DNA from: Microbacterium binotii
Lineage (GTDB): Bacteria > Actinomycetota > Actinomycetes > Actinomycetales > Microbacteriaceae
DNA length: 64,000 nt
Assembly: GCF_021398715.1 (NCBI RefSeq)
Contig: NZ_CP090347.1
Span: 62,001-126,000, forward strand
Reading direction: 5' to 3'
The translations under genes were made by a program, and so were the position numbers. The notes below the pieces were generated by a model. It did no database searches. It was not told where the DNA came from and saw only the letters and a list, made by a program, of their open reading frames with translations. Shown here piece after piece: positions 47,392 through 57,867 of the stretch. How positions within the stretch are numbered: the stretch's first letter is position 1; the number at the start of each line of letters is the position of its first letter.

Positions 47392-47490
47392 TCACATGCT
47401 GCGCGCCGGAGGGTACGACTCATAGCGGCCGCTGCGCTTCGAGAGAAGCTGCAGGGCCGCGTTCTGACGCAGGCCGTCGCGTGCGTGCAT
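47392..47490 (-). CDS. Small ORF (32 residues) upstream of rtcB
   Basis: A 32-codon frame, MHARDGLRQNAALQLLSK then RSGRYESYPPARSM, with a good ribosome site (GAGGAGA, seven bases before the ATG). It is basic, with no membrane helix and no run of a single regulatory amino acid. An intrinsic terminator follows 13 bases after the stop. It is either an independent small protein gene or a leader peptide that couples translation to rtcB termination. Function unknown; coding status is inferred from ribosome site, codon bias and the terminator. Confidence 0.6.
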   Translation of the reverse strand: MHARDGLRQNAALQLLSKRSGRYESYPPARSM

Positions 47491-47661
47491 GGGTCGGTCT
47501 CCTCGGCTGATGCCGCGCCGAAGGGGCACAGCCCTCCGAGGCTAGGCGTGCGGCGGATGCGGCGTCAACCGTGTGAGGCGCCCGGATGCTGGCCCGCGCG
47601 GCACGACGCAGGTGGTGAGCAGGGCCCGCGTGCCCGGCGTCCACGGGTCGATGTCGTGCGC

Positions 47662-47724
47662 AACTCCTGCAGAACGGGGCGGGCGTCGCCTCCGAACGGC
47701 CGCGAGGCGGATTCTGCAGGAGTT
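47662..47724. repeat. 63-bp palindromic element, copy D
   Basis: Same 13-bp arms as 45935-45997 (AACTCCTGCAGAA and its complement) and the same 37-base loop length, with different central bases. Arm flanks shared with copy C extend the identity to AACTCCTGCAGAACG on the left and ATTCTGCAGGAGTTCG on the right. Confidence 0.85.
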
Positions 47725-47822
47725 CGGACGCGGGAGGGTGGGGCATCGATGGCCGGCGGGGATCTCTGAGCCGCGCAGCCAAGCTGCGGTTTGTCCCGCG
47801 TCTCGCGCCGGAGAATGGATGC

Positions 47823-48344
47823 GTGGACATCGCCGAACTCCTGGAGCACGCACGGCTGCGCGCGGACTGCGTCGTGCTGCCGCCGATCTCGGTCCCTGTG
47901 ATCCGGCGCGACGACGAGCGCCTTCCCGACGGGGTGAGGGAGTTCTACGACGGCTGCGGCGGAGTCGTGTTGTTCGCCGGGCAGGCTCGCGAGCTCACCA
48001 TCCTGCCGCCGGACGAGGTCGTTCCCGCGAATCCTGTCCTCGTCGGCGACCCGGGCGAAGCGGATGCGGTGAGCCGGGCCGCGTATCTGATCGCGCGCAC
48101 TCCCGGCGGTGATCACCTCACCGTCGACATGTCCGTGCCGCGCGGCGGTCGGGTCTACGACAGCTTCCACGAGCTCCACGGCGTCGTGGGCGGCTGGCCG
48201 GTGATCGCACCGTCTTTCGAGGCGTTTCTGACCGAGGTGTGGGAGGCGTCGGGCGCGCTGCCCTACTGGCTGCCGGAGGCCGGACCCGAGGGGCGCGTCT
48301 TCCCCGACGCGTACGACGAGCGCGCGGGGCGCACGGCCGGATAG
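47823..48344 (+). CDS. SMI1/KNR4 (SUKH)-like protein
   Basis: 173 residues, GTG start at 47823. The SUKH-type pattern is visible: an N-terminal helix, DGVREFYDGCGGVVLF, a middle strand region and the C-terminal VIAPSFEAFLTEVWEASG. SUKH proteins often act as immunity proteins in polymorphic toxin loci, but no toxin gene is adjacent here. Assignment is by pattern only. Confidence 0.7.
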   Translation: MDIAELLEHARLRADCVVLPPISVPVIRRDDERLPDGVREFYDGCGGVVLFAGQARELTILPPDEVVPANPVLVGDPGEADAVSRAAYLIARTPGGDHLTVDMSVPRGGRVYDSFHELHGVVGGWPVIAPSFEAFLTEVWEASGALPYWLPEAGPEGRVFPDAYDERAGRTAG

Positions 48345-48431
48345 GGCGCTTGCGGCATGCCGCCGAACCACGGCCATGCGCGACGGGCTGCGCCCCGGTG
48401 CCCGTTCGGCTGAGTCGTGTCGTCGTAGCTC

Positions 48432-48478
48432 TTGTGGCGACCGCATCCGCACGCTAACGTGCAACCAAATGGTTGTAC
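48432..48478 (+). promoter_or_regulatory. ArsR promoter with operator over the start codon
   Basis: -35 TTGTGG (48432-48437), 17-bp spacer, -10 TAACGT (48455-48460), then ATG at 48469, which implies a leaderless mRNA. The dyad CAACCA-AA-TGGTTG (48462-48475), extendable to 48459-48478, is centred on the start codon and is a typical ArsR-type site. Binding there would block both initiation and start-codon access. Confidence 0.75.
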
Positions 48479-48807
48479 AAACGGAACTCAGCGACGCCGA
48501 GGTGGACCGGATCTTCCGGGCCCTCGCCGATCGCACGCGCCGCGACATCCTGCGGCGCACGATCGAGGCCGAGCAGTCGGTCTCCGCCCTCGCGGCCGTG
48601 TACGACGTGTCGTTCGCGGCCGTCCAGAAGCATGTCGCCGTGCTCGAGACCGCGCGCCTGGTCACCAAGCGCGCCGAAGGAAGGGAGCGGCTCGTGAGCG
48701 CCGATCCCGCGATGATCGCCCGCGCCCGCCTGCTGCTCGCCGAGTACGAGCAGCTCTGGCGATCGCGCATCTCCCGCCTCGACGATCTGCTCGCCGAAGA
48801 GCCCTGA
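48469..48807 (+). CDS. ArsR-family regulator
   Basis: 112 residues from ATG 48469. The winged helix reads IFRALADRTRRDILRRTIEA, SVSALAAVYDVSFAAVQKHV and the wing LVTKRAEGRERLV. No metal-binding Cys cluster, so it is of the metal-independent type that commonly pairs with AHSA1/SRPBCC proteins, as here. It probably represses itself and the next gene. Confidence 0.9.
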   Translation: MVVQTELSDAEVDRIFRALADRTRRDILRRTIEAEQSVSALAAVYDVSFAAVQKHVAVLETARLVTKRAEGRERLVSADPAMIARARLLLAEYEQLWRSRISRLDDLLAEEP

Positions 48808-48854
48808 CCCGGATGCGGCACCGGCCGCATCCGCCGAACCAACCTGGAGATCCC

Positions 48855-49835
48855 ATGCCCGTCACCGCCGTCACACACGACCCCGAAGCGCTCACCATGA
48901 CGCTCGTCGCCGATGTCGACGCCCCCGTCGAACGCCTCTGGCGTGCCCTCACCGACCCGCGTCAGCTGGAGCGCTTCTGGGGTCCGCCCGGATATCCCGC
49001 GTCCTTCACCGTGTTCGACTTCGCCGTCGGCGGCACCGCGCGCTACACGATGACCAGCCCTCAGGGCGAGCCGTACAGCGGGGCGTGGGAGTTCGTGGCG
49101 ATCGACGAGCCCCTGATGTTCGAGGTACGTGACATGTTCACGGATGCGGACGGCGTTCCCGTCGAGGGGATGCCGGTGCAGCACATGACCTTCACCTTCG
49201 CGTCGACCGAGACCGGCTCGCGTCTGACGAACGTCTCGCACTTCGACTCGATCGAGGCGCTCGAACAGGTCATCGCGATGGGCGCCGTCGAGGGGTCGAA
49301 GCTGGCGTTCAATCAGCTCGACGCGGTGCTGCAGGAGCTGCGGGCCTACGCCGAGGGCAAGGGCACGCGCACCGAGATCCTCAGCGATCAGCACGTGCGC
49401 ATCACGCGGCTCATCAACGGTCCGCGCGAGATCGTCTGGCGGGCGCACACCGAGCCCGAACTCGTCCGTCGGTGGCTGCTCGGCCCCGACGGCTGGACCA
49501 TGACGACGTGCGAGATCGACCTCGTCGCCGGCGGCGACTATCTCTACGCGTGGGCGCCCGGCGCGGGTGTCGTCGGCGAGCCGTTCGGCTTCGACGGGCA
49601 GACGCAGCTCGTCGTGCCCGAGCGGCGCTGGGTGACGACCGAGCACATGACGGGGACCGATTTCCCGTCGACCACGAACGACCTCTCGCTCTACGAGGAG
49701 GACGGCGCGACGCTGCTCACCCTCCTCATCGAGTATCCGGATGCGGCCACGCGCGACATGGTGCTCGCGACCGGCATGACCGAGGGCATGGAGGCCAGCT
49801 ACGCCCGCCTCGAGCGCGAGGTGCTCGGCGGCTGA
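48855..49835 (+). CDS. Tandem AHSA1/SRPBCC-domain protein
   Basis: 326 residues from ATG 48855 (TGGAGAT upstream). Two START-like AHSA1 domains in one chain. The first (about 10-160) starts with MTLVADVDAPVERLWRALTD, and the second (about 175-320) starts with VRITRLINGPREIVWRAHTE. Most relatives carry one domain. Such proteins bind small hydrophobic ligands or act as co-chaperone-like modules; the ligand is unknown. Downstream of arsR, 47-bp gap, probably one operon. Confidence 0.88.
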   Translation: MPVTAVTHDPEALTMTLVADVDAPVERLWRALTDPRQLERFWGPPGYPASFTVFDFAVGGTARYTMTSPQGEPYSGAWEFVAIDEPLMFEVRDMFTDADGVPVEGMPVQHMTFTFASTETGSRLTNVSHFDSIEALEQVIAMGAVEGSKLAFNQLDAVLQELRAYAEGKGTRTEILSDQHVRITRLINGPREIVWRAHTEPELVRRWLLGPDGWTMTTCEIDLVAGGDYLYAWAPGAGVVGEPFGFDGQTQLVVPERRWVTTEHMTGTDFPSTTNDLSLYEEDGATLLTLLIEYPDAATRDMVLATGMTEGMEASYARLEREVLGG

Positions 49836-50117
49836 GACGGCGGACGACGGATCGGGCTGCGCGGCATCGGCCGCCGGCCCGGTCCTGTCTTGTCGGACGG
49901 GAGGACCGCGAGAAGACCGGCGCTTGCCGCATCCGGAATGCACCCGCGTCCACCGGTGTTAGGGTTGTGTGTCGCCTTCGGGCGGCTGCGTCGTCGATAC
50001 GCGTGCTCCGCCTCCGGGCGCTGGGCCCTCTTCTCGAGCGGCGAACCGATGCGCGAATCCGCGCCGTCGCCCCGTCTTGCGATCACGATCGATCGCCTCA
50101 TCCGAAAGCACTTCTTC

Positions 50118-51845
50118 ATGCCTTCTTTCCTTGATCTCGGCGTGCCCGCGCCGCTCGCCTCCGTGCTCGCCGCCTCCGGCAAGACCGAGCCGTTCCCCAT
50201 CCAGCAGGACACCCTGCCCGACGCGCTCGCCGGTCGCGATGTGCTGGGTCGCGGCCGCACCGGCAGCGGCAAGACGATCGCGTTCTCGCTGCCGATGGTG
50301 GCGCGCCTCACCGGCGTCTCGCGCACCGCCGGTCGCCCGACCGGCCTCGTGCTCGCCCCCACCCGTGAGCTCGCGACGCAGATCGCCGCGACCCTCGCGC
50401 CGCTCGCGGCCGCCGTGGGCCTGAACGTCACCACGATCTTCGGCGGCGTCAGCCAGAAGCCGCAGGAGCAGGCGCTGCGCGCCGGCGTCGACATCGTCGT
50501 GGCCTGCCCGGGCCGCCTCGAAGACCTCATGAAGCAGGGCGTCATCCGCCTCGACCGCGTGCAGGTCGCCGTGCTCGACGAGGCCGACCACATGGCCGAC
50601 CTGGGCTTCCTGCCGGGCGTCACCCGCATCCTCGGCGCGACGCCGACCGGTGGCCAGCGACTGCTGTTCAGTGCGACGCTCGACCGCGGCGTCGACACGC
50701 TGGTGCGCAAGTTCCTCCAGAACGAGGTGCGCCACGAGGTCGACGAGTCCAGCGTCCCCGCAGCCGCGATGACCCACCGGGTCTTCCACGTCTCCGACGA
50801 CGACAAGAACGATCTCGTCGAGCGCCTCGCGTCCGGAAACGGTCGCCGCATCCTCTTCACGCGCACCAAGCACCAGGCGAAGAAGCTCGCCAAGAAGCTG
50901 ACGTCCGCCGGCATCCCCTCGGTCGATCTGCACGGCAACCTCTCGCAGAACGCACGTGAGCGCAACCTCGCCGCCTTCGGCGCGGATCCGGATGCGGGCG
51001 GCGTGCGCGTGCTCGTGGCCACCGACGTCGCCGCGCGCGGTGTGCACGTCGACAACGTCGAGCTCGTCGTGCACGTCGACCCGCCCGCCGAGCACAAGGC
51101 GTACCTGCACCGCTCCGGCCGCACCGCGCGCGCCGGCGCCGAGGGCACGGTCGTCACCGTCGTGCTCGACTCGCAGCGTCGCGACCTCGCCGACCTGCTG
51201 CGCAAGGCCGCGATCTCCGCTCCCCTCGAGCGCGTGGACGCGTCGCACGCCGCTGTCTCCGAGCTCGTCGGTGCGCCGGCCCCGCTGGTGAAGCCGTCGC
51301 CCGTCGCCGCGCCCTCGCAGGGCGGCCGTTCCGGCGGTTCGCGCTCGGGTGGTGCGTCGGGACGCTCCGGTGGTGCGGGCCGTTCGGGCGCCGCGTCGGG
51401 TCGTTCGGGTGCTGCTCCGGCTCGTTCGGGCGCCGCATCCGGTCGGTCGGCCGGCGCAGGCCGTTCGGGCGCTGCGGCCGGTCGCTCCGCGGGTGCTGCT
51501 GCCGGTGCCGGTCGTTCCGGTGGTCGTGCGGATGCTCCCGTCCGGGGTGCCGCTCCCGCTGAGGCGCGTCACAGCGCCGCGGCCGAGCGCACGCCGAACC
51601 GTCGCGCCGGACGCCCCCAGGGTCACACGGCCGAGAACGTGGCGCCGCGCGGCGGACGCACGATCGGCGACTCCGTGAGCGAGCAGCAGCGCGCCTGGGT
51701 CGAGTCGCTCGCGCGGGGCGGCGATGCCTCATCCGGTCGTTCGGGCTCGGAGCGCTCCGCCGCGGGTGCGGGCGCTGGTTCGGCCGACGCACCGCGTCGC
51801 CGGCGTCGCGGCGGCCGTGGTCGCTCCGGAGGCTCCGCCGCCTGA
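50118..51845 (+). CDS. DEAD-box RNA helicase with RSG-rich tail
   Basis: 575 residues from ATG 50118. The helicase core (1-390) has Walker A GRGRTGSGKT (about 44-53), PTREL, DEAD (154-157), SAT and HRSGRTARAG. The tail (about 395-575) is Gly/Ser/Arg/Ala-rich with repeats such as GRSGGAGRSGAASGRSGAA, a low-complexity RNA-binding tail. It unwinds structured RNA, probably in cold response or ribosome assembly. A possible -10 TAGGGT at 49960-49965 gives a 145-base leader. An alternative in-frame start at 50049 is less likely, because family members begin MPSFLDLG. Confidence 0.93.
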   Translation: MPSFLDLGVPAPLASVLAASGKTEPFPIQQDTLPDALAGRDVLGRGRTGSGKTIAFSLPMVARLTGVSRTAGRPTGLVLAPTRELATQIAATLAPLAAAVGLNVTTIFGGVSQKPQEQALRAGVDIVVACPGRLEDLMKQGVIRLDRVQVAVLDEADHMADLGFLPGVTRILGATPTGGQRLLFSATLDRGVDTLVRKFLQNEVRHEVDESSVPAAAMTHRVFHVSDDDKNDLVERLASGNGRRILFTRTKHQAKKLAKKLTSAGIPSVDLHGNLSQNARERNLAAFGADPDAGGVRVLVATDVAARGVHVDNVELVVHVDPPAEHKAYLHRSGRTARAGAEGTVVTVVLDSQRRDLADLLRKAAISAPLERVDASHAAVSELVGAPAPLVKPSPVAAPSQGGRSGGSRSGGASGRSGGAGRSGAASGRSGAAPARSGAASGRSAGAGRSGAAAGRSAGAAAGAGRSGGRADAPVRGAAPAEARHSAAAERTPNRRAGRPQGHTAENVAPRGGRTIGDSVSEQQRAWVESLARGGDASSGRSGSERSAAGAGAGSADAPRRRRRGGRGRSGGSAA

Positions 51846-51926
51846 CCCACGGGCTTTTGCCCGTGCTGCTGAACCTTTTCCCGGGCTGGCCCGTTTCACG
51901 GCGCCCGCTGGGTTCTCTCCGTAATC

Positions 51927-51985
51927 GCGCCACTTCTCCGCATCCGCCGCAGTCGTTGACTGTCGCCGTTGCGCAGAAGTGGCGC
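51927..51985. repeat. 59-bp palindromic intergenic element, copy B
   Basis: Arms GCGCCACTTCT (51927-51937) and AGAAGTGGCGC (51975-51985) around a 37-base loop. Same total length as copy A at 22613-22671, with about 75 percent identity counted by eye. Outer-arm differences occur as paired changes that keep the stem. It lies between the helicase and sufU, convergent. Confidence 0.75.
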
Positions 51986-52070
51986 GGTTGTGCATACACG
52001 GCGCGGCTCACCACCGCGGCACCATGGGCGGGCTCGGGCTCGGTCCCGGCGTCTGCCTCGCCCCGCGGGG

Positions 52071-53815
<1,745 letters not shown>

Positions 53816-53873
53816 CTAGTTGCGCCGCGGGCGCCCGGCTCCGCGCCCGGCGCGGCGGCTGCGGCCCCGCATC

Positions 53874-53938
53874 TCGGAGAGACCCGCGGATGTCGGAGGA
53901 TCCGGCGTGAAACCTCCGACATCCGGTCGATTCTCCGA
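53874..53938. repeat. 65-bp composite inverted repeat
   Basis: Outer 7-bp arms TCGGAGA / TCTCCGA and inner 12-bp arms GGATGTCGGAGG / CCTCCGACATCC are separated by symmetric 7x7 mismatches, with a 13-base loop. It sits in the 147-bp gap between the kimA stop and sufS. Same two-step design as 16946-17014. Confidence 0.7.
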
Positions 53939-53953
53939 CCTGATCGGCGCGGG

Positions 53954-56029
53954 TCAGTTGCGGCTCTGGCCCTCGCCGTGGCGCGCGACGCTGACGGTGC
54001 GTGTGGTGGGGCGTCCCGCACGTTCCTGACCGGGAAGCGGCCTCGAGCGGCGGCCGTAGATGACCTCGGACGAGTCCAGCAGCCATGGCACGAGGGTGAT
54101 CGTGACCCCGTGCACGAGCATGAGCTGCTGGGCGATGCGGCGGGCGCGGCGGTTGTGCAGGAAGCTCTCCCACCAGTGACCGACGATGTACTGCGGCAGG
54201 TAGACCGTGACGACCGCCGGCCCGTGCTTCTCGCGGTACTTCTCGATGAAGGCGATGACCGGCTGGGCATAGGTGCGGTACGGCGACTCGACGATCACGA
54301 GCGGCACGGGAGGGCGGTGGTCCTCCCATTCCTTCTGCACCGCATCCGCCGACTCCTTGGTGACGGCGACGTGCAGGGCGATCGTCTTGTCGTGGCGCGC
54401 GGCGAGGGCGTAGTCGATGGCCTTCGCGACGGGCTTCTGCAGGCGCCCGACCAGCACGATGGCGACGTCCCCGGCGGCGCCGAAGTGGGTCTCGTCGTCG
54501 TAGGTGATCTCGTGCTCGACGTCGCGGTAGTAGCGGTGCACGCCGATCATCAGGATCGACAGCACGGGGATCGCGAGGAAGACGAGCCAGGCGCCGTGCG
54601 TGAACTTCGTGATCGTGACGATGATGAACACCGCCGCGGTCAGCCCCGCACCGAGCGAGTTGATGATCAGGCCCGAGATGATCTCGCGTCGCTCGAAGCG
54701 ACCCGAGTGCTGCTGGCGTGCATCTGCGGGTAGCCGGTTCAGCGCTTGGAGCTCTCGCCGCCAGTGGCGCACCATTCCGATCTGACCGAGCGAGAACGAG
54801 ACGAACACGCCGATGATGTACAGCTGGATGAGGGTCGTCAGATTCGCCTCGGACGCGATGAGCACGACGATGGCCGCGAGCCCGAGCAGGATCATGCCGT
54901 TGGAGAACACGAGGCGGTCGCCGCGCGTGTTCATGGCCTTCGGGGCGTACCCGTCGCGCGCGAGCACCGCGCCCAGCAGCGGGAACCCGTTGAACGCGGT
55001 GTTGGCCGCGAGCAGCAGCACGCAGGCGGTGGCCGCCTGGATGATGAAGAACGGCACCGAGTTCATCCCGAAGGTGGCGGCCGCGACCTGCGCCATGAGG
55101 CTCGGCTGCGGCTGTGTGCAGTCGAATCCGATGAGGTGGCACGGGTTCTCCGCGTAATGCACGCCGGAGACGAGCGCGAGGATGGTCAGACCGGAGAAGA
55201 GCAGGATGGCGACGGCGCCCATCGCGACGAGGGTGCGTTGCGCGTTCTTCACCTTGGGGCGGCGGAACGCCGGCACGCCGTTGGAGACGGCTTCGACACC
55301 GGTGAGGGCGGAACAGCCGCTGGAGAACGCGCGGAGGATCAGCAGGATGACAGCCGCCTGCGTGAGACTCTCGGCCTGCACGGAGAACGCGCTGCTCGAG
55401 GCGACCGGCGGGTCGCCGAGGATCCAGCGGATGATGCCGGTGACGATCATGAGCGCGACGGATCCGATGAAGATGTACGTCGGCAGCGCGAAGGCGCGCG
55501 AGGCCTCGCGCACGCCGCGGAGGTTGACGATCACGATGAGGATGACGAAGCCGACCGCCAGCTCGATGCGCCAGGGATTCAGCCCCGGCAGCGCGGAGAT
55601 GATGTTGTCGACGCCAGACGCGACCGAGACGGCGACCGTCAGGATGTAGTCGACCAGCAGTGCCGAGGCGACGATGACGCCGGGGATCTCGCCCAGGTTC
55701 GTGCGCGCCACCTCATAGTCGCCGCCCCCGGACGGGTAGGCCTTGATGAGCTGGCGGTACGAGAGCACCACCACGATGAGCAGCAGGACGACCGCCGCCG
55801 CGATCCATGGGCTGAAGGCCAGGAACGACAGCCCGCCGATCATCAGGATCATGAGCAGTTCCTGCGGCGCGTAGGCCACGGAGCTCAGCGCGTCGGACGC
55901 GAAGATCGGCAGCGCCATGCGCTTGCGCAGAAGATGATCGTCCGCATCCGTGGACGCGAGAGGGTCCCCGATCAGCAGGCGTTTCGCGATAGGGGAGTCC
56001 GGCGCCGGTTCGGCACTGTCGTTTGCCAC
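53954..56029 (-). CDS. kimA: KimA-type potassium importer (APC superfamily)
   Basis: 691 residues with 12 helices in the first 470. The KimA/YdaO pattern is strong: SDALSSVAYAPQE, SYRQLIKAYPSGGGDYEV, SALLVDYILTVAVSVASG and AFSSGCSALTGVEAVSNG. KimA is a proton/potassium symporter blocked by c-di-AMP. The soluble C-terminal domain (about 500-690) is longer than in B. subtilis. Start choice: GTG at 56029 lies eight bases after a TAGTGT -10 box. The upstream GTG at 56041 falls inside that box, so I prefer the shorter, leaderless start. Confidence 0.9.
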   Translation of the reverse strand: MANDSAEPAPDSPIAKRLLIGDPLASTDADDHLLRKRMALPIFASDALSSVAYAPQELLMILMIGGLSFLAFSPWIAAAVVLLLIVVVLSYRQLIKAYPSGGGDYEVARTNLGEIPGVIVASALLVDYILTVAVSVASGVDNIISALPGLNPWRIELAVGFVILIVIVNLRGVREASRAFALPTYIFIGSVALMIVTGIIRWILGDPPVASSSAFSVQAESLTQAAVILLILRAFSSGCSALTGVEAVSNGVPAFRRPKVKNAQRTLVAMGAVAILLFSGLTILALVSGVHYAENPCHLIGFDCTQPQPSLMAQVAAATFGMNSVPFFIIQAATACVLLLAANTAFNGFPLLGAVLARDGYAPKAMNTRGDRLVFSNGMILLGLAAIVVLIASEANLTTLIQLYIIGVFVSFSLGQIGMVRHWRRELQALNRLPADARQQHSGRFERREIISGLIINSLGAGLTAAVFIIVTITKFTHGAWLVFLAIPVLSILMIGVHRYYRDVEHEITYDDETHFGAAGDVAIVLVGRLQKPVAKAIDYALAARHDKTIALHVAVTKESADAVQKEWEDHRPPVPLVIVESPYRTYAQPVIAFIEKYREKHGPAVVTVYLPQYIVGHWWESFLHNRRARRIAQQLMLVHGVTITLVPWLLDSSEVIYGRRSRPLPGQERAGRPTTRTVSVARHGEGQSRN

Positions 56030-56144
56030 GACGCGCGACACTACGCCGATCGCTCAGGCCGCGCAACGCGAGCGAGGGGTGTTTGCCATGCCGTCATCGT
56101 TCCGTGATCATCCGCGGCGCGGGTGCCGACCTACGATGTAGCGC

Positions 56145-56870
56145 ATGCATGTGCCCGATCGCCGCGTCGCCCTCGCCTACCGTCTCATCGCGGCGGTCCT
56201 CATGGCGTGGGGGATCGCGCGGGTCACCGGCATCCTGGACGGACGACCCAGCCCCGTTGAGTTCCTCTATTACACGGTGCTCAGCAACCTGCTCTGCCTC
56301 GTCTGGATGGTGGTCCTCGCCGTTCGCACGATCGCCGACCTTCGCGCGGACGGACCGCGCGGTGCGTCGACGCCCTCCCCGCGCTTCTCGCTCGCCGTGG
56401 CCTTCGCGATCACGGTGACGATGCTGATCTATCTGATCGTGCTCGTGCCCGAGACGTACACCCAGGGCAACGGGTATCAGCCGTTCACGCTGACCGACAA
56501 CCTGATCCACATCATCACGCCCTCGCTGGCGATCGCCGACTGGCTGCTGTTCGTGCCCAAGGGGCGCAGCCGGTGGTTCGATCCGCCCCTGTGGACGCTC
56601 ATCCCGTACGTGTACCTCGCGTTCGCGTTCGTCTACGGGGCGGCCGGCGGTCGGTTCGCCGGCGGGGGTCAGTACCCGTACCCGTTCATGAACGTCGACC
56701 GTAACGGGGTCGACGGGGTCGTGCTCTGGATCGTGGGTCTCACACTTGCGCTCGAGGTCGTCGCCTACGTCTACGTCCTCATCGACAAGGGACTCGGCGC
56801 ATCGGCCCGGCGGATGCGGCGGGCGGCCCCCCTCCGCGCGGCGGCGGATGCGGGCGCCGGGCGCGGCTGA
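56145..56870 (+). CDS. Pr6Pr-family membrane protein
   Basis: 241 residues with six or so helices, matching the Pr6Pr (FAR-17a/AIG1-like) pattern: YYTVLSNLLCLVWMVVLAVR, DNLIHIITPSLAIADWLLF and YPYPFMNVDRNGVDG. The family is uncharacterised in bacteria. TACGAT (56132-56137) lies seven bases before the ATG, so probably leaderless. The last 25 residues are Ala/Arg-rich and hydrophilic. Confidence 0.85.
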   Translation: MHVPDRRVALAYRLIAAVLMAWGIARVTGILDGRPSPVEFLYYTVLSNLLCLVWMVVLAVRTIADLRADGPRGASTPSPRFSLAVAFAITVTMLIYLIVLVPETYTQGNGYQPFTLTDNLIHIITPSLAIADWLLFVPKGRSRWFDPPLWTLIPYVYLAFAFVYGAAGGRFAGGGQYPYPFMNVDRNGVDGVVLWIVGLTLALEVVAYVYVLIDKGLGASARRMRRAAPLRAAADAGAGRG

Positions 56871-57758
56871 TCAGCGCAATGCGGAGACGATGATCGATGC
56901 GCCGCCCGCCACGACGCCGCCGGCCAGAACCAGAGCCCACACCACCCACGTGCGCCGGAAGTTGACGGCGAGTTCGTTCGAGCGCATGGGGAGTGACGCC
57001 GGCTCAGGGATCGGCGCGTTGCTGTCCGTCGTGGCCGGGATCGGTGCGCTCGCGTAGGGGGGTTCGTTCGGAACGGGTGGGCGGGGCGAGGCGATGGGGG
57101 CGCTCGGCTCGGGGAGCCGGCCCCCCAGGCGGGCGCGCAGCGCGCTGATGAGGGTGAGCACCCGCTGCCAGACGGCAGGGTCGGGGACGGCGAGCGGATG
57201 CGGCGCGTAGAGGAACAGTGATCCGCCGGCGATCTCGACATGAAAGCCGAGCGTGCCGTCGTCCAGGAGCGCTTGCATCTCGTCGTCGAACAGCCAGTCC
57301 GCCCACGCGAAGGCGCCGGGATCGGCGTACAGCAGGAATCGGTCCTGGTTCTTGAAGGGCATGGGCCGGACGTCGGGGAGTGAGGGCAGCGGTGAGCGGG
57401 GAGCGAGCCGCTGGTTCACGAGCACGAGAGGCGGTGCCCCGGTGTCCAGCTCCAGGGCGACGTAACCCCAGCTCTGCGTGAACTGGTTGCCGACCGCGAC
57501 CTCGGTGTAGAAACTGTTGCCGATCTCGGTCAGCGGCGGTCCGGGGATGCGCACGATGTTGACCGAGCGTTGCATGAAGCGCGGCTTGCCGTTCCGGTCA
57601 CGGAAGATCGTGCCGGGGAGCGGCTGAGCGACGGCGAGCGGATAGTACGGCCACCCGTTGTCCTCCGCGAAGATCTGCACGATCTGCGCCAGAGGGTTCC
57701 AGTCCTTCACGGGCGCGGGCGGCTCGTAGAGGGGCGCGTAGTTCACCGGAGCGGTCAC
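56871..57758 (-). CDS. Uncharacterised tail-anchored membrane protein
   Basis: 295 residues from GTG 57758 (the longer frame to 57914 runs into the divergent gene's promoter). Residues 1-215 form a soluble domain I do not recognise (VNYAPLYEPPAPVKDWNPL near the start). Then comes a Pro-rich linker and one C-terminal helix (about 267-290) placing the domain in the cytoplasm. It is divergent from the type VII-like cassette and may or may not belong to it. Confidence 0.7.
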   Translation of the reverse strand: MTAPVNYAPLYEPPAPVKDWNPLAQIVQIFAEDNGWPYYPLAVAQPLPGTIFRDRNGKPRFMQRSVNIVRIPGPPLTEIGNSFYTEVAVGNQFTQSWGYVALELDTGAPPLVLVNQRLAPRSPLPSLPDVRPMPFKNQDRFLLYADPGAFAWADWLFDDEMQALLDDGTLGFHVEIAGGSLFLYAPHPLAVPDPAVWQRVLTLISALRARLGGRLPEPSAPIASPRPPVPNEPPYASAPIPATTDSNAPIPEPASLPMRSNELAVNFRRTWVVWALVLAGGVVAGGASIIVSALR

Positions 57759-57867
57759 GAGGACATTGTGCCCCGCGCTCCTCTGTGTGAACCACGGTTT
57801 ATGCACAAGGGCAGCCCAGGACAAATGCTGTCTCTGTACGATCGGCGCTGTCGGAGGAGGGGGACAC

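Larger units (their letters stand above)
47291..47822. other. 532-bp rtcB leader and divergent region
   Basis: Contains, in order on the minus strand, a 63-bp palindromic element (47724-47662), a 32-codon ORF with its own ribosome site (47490-47392), an intrinsic terminator (47378-47351) and the rtcB ribosome site. The right end carries the promoter of the plus-strand SUKH-like gene, with GGAG eight bases before its GTG. Confidence 0.6.

Noticed and set aside
51320..51530. Repeated DNA as a CRISPR or mobile repeat
   Set aside because: The repeats are codons of the helicase RSG tail, in frame and without spacers.
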